7,452 nucleotides of DNA from Reyranella sp. (GTDB lineage Bacteria; Pseudomonadota; Alphaproteobacteria; Reyranellales; Reyranellaceae), in the NCBI GenBank assembly GCA_016780605.1, contig JADHLS010000239.1, positions 1-7,452 of the forward strand, written 5' to 3'. Position numbers and translations under genes: made by a program. Shown here piece after piece: positions 4,638 through 7,452 of the stretch. The notes below the pieces were generated by a model. That model was given only the letters and a program-made list of their open reading frames with translations. It ran no database searches and had not been told where the DNA came from. Within the stretch, counting starts at the first letter, position 1. Each line of letters opens with the position of its first letter.

Positions 4638-7452
4638 ATGAGCATACACGTCGCGCTGCATCATCGGACGACCTACAAGTACGACCGGCTGGTGGCGCTT
4701 GGCCCGCAGGTCGTGCGCCTGCGCCCGGCGCCGCATTCGCGCACGGCTGTCCTGTCCTACTCGCTCAGGGTCGAGCCCAAGCAGCACTTCATCAACTGGC
4801 AACAGGACCCGCAGGGCAATCACCTGGCGCGGCTGGTGTTCCCCGAGAAGACCGACAGGTTCGAGGTTGTGGTCGACCTGGTCGCCGACATGACGGTGAT
4901 CAATCCGTTCGACTTCTTCCTCGAACCCGACGCCGAGCAATGGCCGTTCGCCTACGATCCCTCGCTGGCCGAGGAGATCGCTCCCTTCCGCAAGCTCGAG
5001 CCCGCCGGACCGCTGTTGAAGGCCTGGCTCGCCAAGGTCGATCGCAGCAAGCAGCGCACGGTCGATTTCCTCGTCGGGCTGAACGCGCGCCTGCAGAAGG
5101 AGATCGGCTACATCGTCCGCCTGGAGCCGGGCGTGCAGACCTGCGAGGAGACGCTCGGGCTGGCCAAGGGATCGTGCCGCGACACCGGCTGGTTGCTGGT
5201 CACCATCCTGCGCCATCTCGGCTTCGCCGCGCGCTTTGCCTCGGGCTACCTGATCCAGCTCATGCCCGACGAGAAGCCGCTCGAAGGACCGGAAGGGCCG
5301 ACGCACGACTTCACCGACCTCCACGCCTGGTGCGAGGTCTACCTGCCGGGTGCCGGGTGGATCGGACTCGATCCGACCTCGGGCCTGCTGACCGGCGAGG
5401 GCCACATCCCGCTCGCCTGCACGCCCGAGCCGTCGAGCGCAGCGCCGATCGAAGGCGGCGTCGACGAAAGCAAGGTCGAGTTCTCCTACGATATGAAGGT
5501 GACGCGCGTGCGCGAGACGCCGCGCACCACCAAGCCTTACGACGACAAGCAATGGGCCGGCCTGCTCGACGTCGGCGAGACGATCGAGCGCGATATCGGC
5601 AAGCACGACCTCAGGCTCACCATGGGCGGCGAGCCGACCTTCGTGTCGGTCGACGACATGGATGGCGCGGAATGGAACACGCTGGCGCTCGGCCCGGAGA
5701 AGCGCCGCAAGGCGGGCGTGCTGTTCCGCAAGCTCGCCGACCGCTTTGCCGCGGGCCCGCTGCTGCATTTCGGCCAGGGCAAATGGTATCCCGGCGAACA
5801 GCTGCCGCGCTGGGCGCTCACCTGCCACTGGCGCAAGGACGGCGAGGCGATCTGGCGCGACCAGCACCTCTATGCGCTCGAAGACAAGCCGACCGGCGCC
5901 ACACCGGAGCTGGCGCATCGCTTTGCCCTCGCCTTCGCCCAGCGCCTGCAGCTCGACCCCGGCTATCTCTTCGGGGCCTTCGAGGACACCTGGTACTACC
6001 TGTGGCGCGAGCGGCGATTGCCGAGCAACGTCACGGTCGACGAAGCCAAGGTGAAGGACCCAATGGAACGCGAGCGGCTGGCGCGCGTGTTTGAGAAGGG
6101 ACTGGAGAGCGCCGTCGGTACCGTCCTGCCCATCCAGCGCGAACACAACGGTCGTGGCCGCTGGCGCAGCGGGCCGTGGTTCCTGCGCACCGAGAAGTGC
6201 TACCTGATCCCCGGCGATTCGCCGCTCGGCTATCGCCTGCCGCTCGATTCACTGCCGTGGGCGGCCCCGGCGGACATCGACTCCATGGTCGAGCCCGACC
6301 CCATGGTGTCGCATCCCGATCTGCCGCCGCTCGAAGCCTTCCGCCGCGCACCGGTGCTGCGGCGCCAGGAGCGGGGCCGCAGCAACGACACCAACGGCGA
6401 CGGCGAAGCCCGCCGCGAGGCGTGGCGGCGGGCGCTGGCGCCCGACCTCGGGCTGCGTCCCGGCGTCGGACAGTCGGCCGGAAACATCGTGCGAACGGCG
6501 ATTTCCTTCGAGCCGCGCGACGGCCATCTCTTCGTCTTCATGCCGCCGACCGAGCGCACCGAGGACTATCTCGACCTCGTCACGGCGGTCGAGGACACCG
6601 CCGAGGAGCTTGGCCAGCCGGTGTTCATCGAGGGTTACCCGCCGCCCGGCTCCGATCCGCGCCTGCTGCATTTCAGCGTCACGCCCGATCCCGGTGTCAT
6701 CGAGGTCAACATCCACCCGTCGGCCAACTGGCGCGAGATCGTCGACAAGACCGAGATCGTCTACGAGGAAGCTCGCAACACGCGACTGGGCGCGCAGAAA
6801 TTCATGATCGATGGCCGCCACACCGGCACGGGCGGCGGCAATCACGTCACCCTGGGTGGAACGTCAGCGGCCGAATCGCCGCTGCTGCGCCGGCCCGACC
6901 TGTTGAAGAGCCTGCTCGGCTACTGGATCAATCATCCGTCGCTCTCCTACCTGTTCTCCGGCCTGTTCATCGGCCCGACCAGCCAGCATCCGCGCGTCGA
7001 CGAGGCGCGCAACGATGCCCTGCACGAGCTCGAGATCGCCTTCCGCCAGATCGAGCCGGGCAAGCCGGCGCCGCCCTGGCTGGTCGACCGCATTTTCCGC
7101 AACCTGCTAGTCGATGCGACGGGCAACACCCATCGCACCGAGTTCTGCATCGACAAGCTGTTCACGCCCGATTCCGCGGCGGGCCGGCGCGGATTGCTGG
7201 AGCTGCGCGCCTTCGAGATGCCGCCGCACTGGCGCATGAGCGTGGCCCAGCAGGCGCTGCTGCGCGGTCTTGTGGCCAAGTTCTGGGACCGGCCCTATGA
7301 GCGCACGCTGACGCGCTGGGGCACGCGGCTGCACGACGACTTCATGCTGCCGCACTTCGTCTGGCAAGATTTCTCCGACGTGCTGGCCGACCTTTCGGAG
7401 GCGGGCTATCGCTTCTCGCCCGACTGGTTCGCGCCGCACTTCGAGTTCCGCT
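4638..7452 (+). CDS. Transglutaminase-like / DUF2126 putative amidoligase fusion protein, 3' end cut by window
   Basis: The frame is open from the ATG at 4638 to the last base, 938 codons without a stop. Full members of this fusion family are, from memory, about 1,100 residues, so the C-terminus is missing. The N-terminus (SIHVALHHRTTYKYDR) is typical of the bacterial transglutaminase-like N-terminal domain, about 1-85. The core follows with Cys180 in GSCRDTGW, His229 in DLHAWCEVY and Asp245 in GLDPTSG, an intact Cys-His-Asp triad. From about 310 the DUF2126 domain begins, with LTMGGEPTF near 327-335 and FGQGKWYPGE further on. Later come IPGDSPLGYRLPLDSLPW, IEVNIHPSANW (688-698), HTGTGGGNHVTLGG (728-741) and GLFIGPTSQHP (775-785). 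DUF2126 is described as a putative amidoligase related to glutamine synthetase/GCS enzymes. Together these suggest a cytosolic enzyme that cleaves or transfers at amide bonds and also forms them, on an unknown peptide. A low-complexity polar linker lies near 570-595. The Shine-Dalgarno is weak. Confidence 0.92.
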   Translation, partial: MSIHVALHHRTTYKYDRLVALGPQVVRLRPAPHSRTAVLSYSLRVEPKQHFINWQQDPQGNHLARLVFPEKTDRFEVVVDLVADMTVINPFDFFLEPDAEQWPFAYDPSLAEEIAPFRKLEPAGPLLKAWLAKVDRSKQRTVDFLVGLNARLQKEIGYIVRLEPGVQTCEETLGLAKGSCRDTGWLLVTILRHLGFAARFASGYLIQLMPDEKPLEGPEGPTHDFTDLHAWCEVYLPGAGWIGLDPTSGLLTGEGHIPLACTPEPSSAAPIEGGVDESKVEFSYDMKVTRVRETPRTTKPYDDKQWAGLLDVGETIERDIGKHDLRLTMGGEPTFVSVDDMDGAEWNTLALGPEKRRKAGVLFRKLADRFAAGPLLHFGQGKWYPGEQLPRWALTCHWRKDGEAIWRDQHLYALEDKPTGATPELAHRFALAFAQRLQLDPGYLFGAFEDTWYYLWRERRLPSNVTVDEAKVKDPMERERLARVFEKGLESAVGTVLPIQREHNGRGRWRSGPWFLRTEKCYLIPGDSPLGYRLPLDSLPWAAPADIDSMVEPDPMVSHPDLPPLEAFRRAPVLRRQERGRSNDTNGDGEARREAWRRALAPDLGLRPGVGQSAGNIVRTAISFEPRDGHLFVFMPPTERTEDYLDLVTAVEDTAEELGQPVFIEGYPPPGSDPRLLHFSVTPDPGVIEVNIHPSANWREIVDKTEIVYEEARNTRLGAQKFMIDGRHTGTGGGNHVTLGGTSAAESPLLRRPDLLKSLLGYWINHPSLSYLFSGLFIGPTSQHPRVDEARNDALHELEIAFRQIEPGKPAPPWLVDRIFRNLLVDATGNTHRTEFCIDKLFTPDSAAGRRGLLELRAFEMPPHWRMSVAQQALLRGLVAKFWDRPYERTLTRWGTRLHDDFMLPHFVWQDFSDVLADLSEAGYRFSPDWFAPHFEFR

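Noticed and set aside
4592..6094. 500-codon open frame on the plus strand starting at ATG 4592
   Set aside because: It is out of frame with the transglutaminase-amidoligase gene. Its product is Arg/Ala/Gly-rich with no recognisable domain, a typical high-GC shadow.
4602..6146. 514-codon open frame on the minus strand
   Set aside because: It lies antisense to the well-supported 4638 gene. The composition is typical of antisense high-GC frames and no family motif is seen.
6345..6425. Possible domain break or insertion in the fusion protein at a low-complexity Arg/Gly/Asp-rich stretch
   Set aside because: The frame is preserved and the flanking DUF2126 motifs continue. A polar inter-domain linker or loop explains it.
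6176..7300. 374-codon plus-strand open frame, which might suggest a frameshifted second half of the fusion gene
   Set aside because: The 4638 frame runs unbroken through this stretch with conserved DUF2126 motifs, so there is no frameshift. This other frame is a shadow.

Overview
The window is high-GC, densely coding bacterial DNA with overlapping genes and strong G/C third-position bias. The gene families point to an alphaproteobacterium (Hyphomicrobiales or Rhodospirillales-like): a Spy/CpxP-type protein with the wording usual in that class, a stand-alone Bug/TctC solute-binding protein, and a transglutaminase-DUF2126 fusion. The genus cannot be fixed from the sequence. No tRNA, rRNA, mobile element, CRISPR array or phage gene was seen.

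Region 1 (1-810, + strand): two short envelope genes, a Spy/CpxP-like periplasmic protein and a Tyr-rich small secreted protein, 16 bases apart. They end at a perfect-stem intrinsic terminator (778-810). Region 2 (822-1796, + strand): a full-length tripartite-tricarboxylate-type (Bug) binding protein with a twin-arginine-like signal peptide. No TctA/TctB membrane partner is visible.

Region 3 (4563 down to 1768, - strand): a compact four-gene operon in the order SDR oxidoreductase, zinc alcohol dehydrogenase, small K+-type ion channel, GNAT acetyltransferase. Each junction overlaps by 1 or 4 bases (TGATG, ATGA, ATGA), so the genes are very probably co-transcribed and translationally coupled. 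The two dehydrogenases suggest oxidation or reduction of an alcohol/carbonyl substrate. Why a channel and an acetyltransferase share the mRNA is not obvious. The last gene overlaps the Bug gene tail to tail by 29 bp.

Region 4 (4638 to the right edge, + strand): the largest gene, open for 938 codons and cut by the window edge. It encodes an N-terminal transglutaminase-like protease/transferase module (Cys180, His229, Asp245) fused to a DUF2126 putative amidoligase domain with a glutamine-synthetase-like motif. It diverges from the SDR operon across a 74-bp intergenic region that carries short inverted repeats. This is the most interesting object here. In other bacteria such fusions belong to a predicted, poorly characterised peptide-ligation/peptide-tag system with circularly permuted ATP-grasp and alpha-E proteins, and its partners would lie just beyond the right edge.
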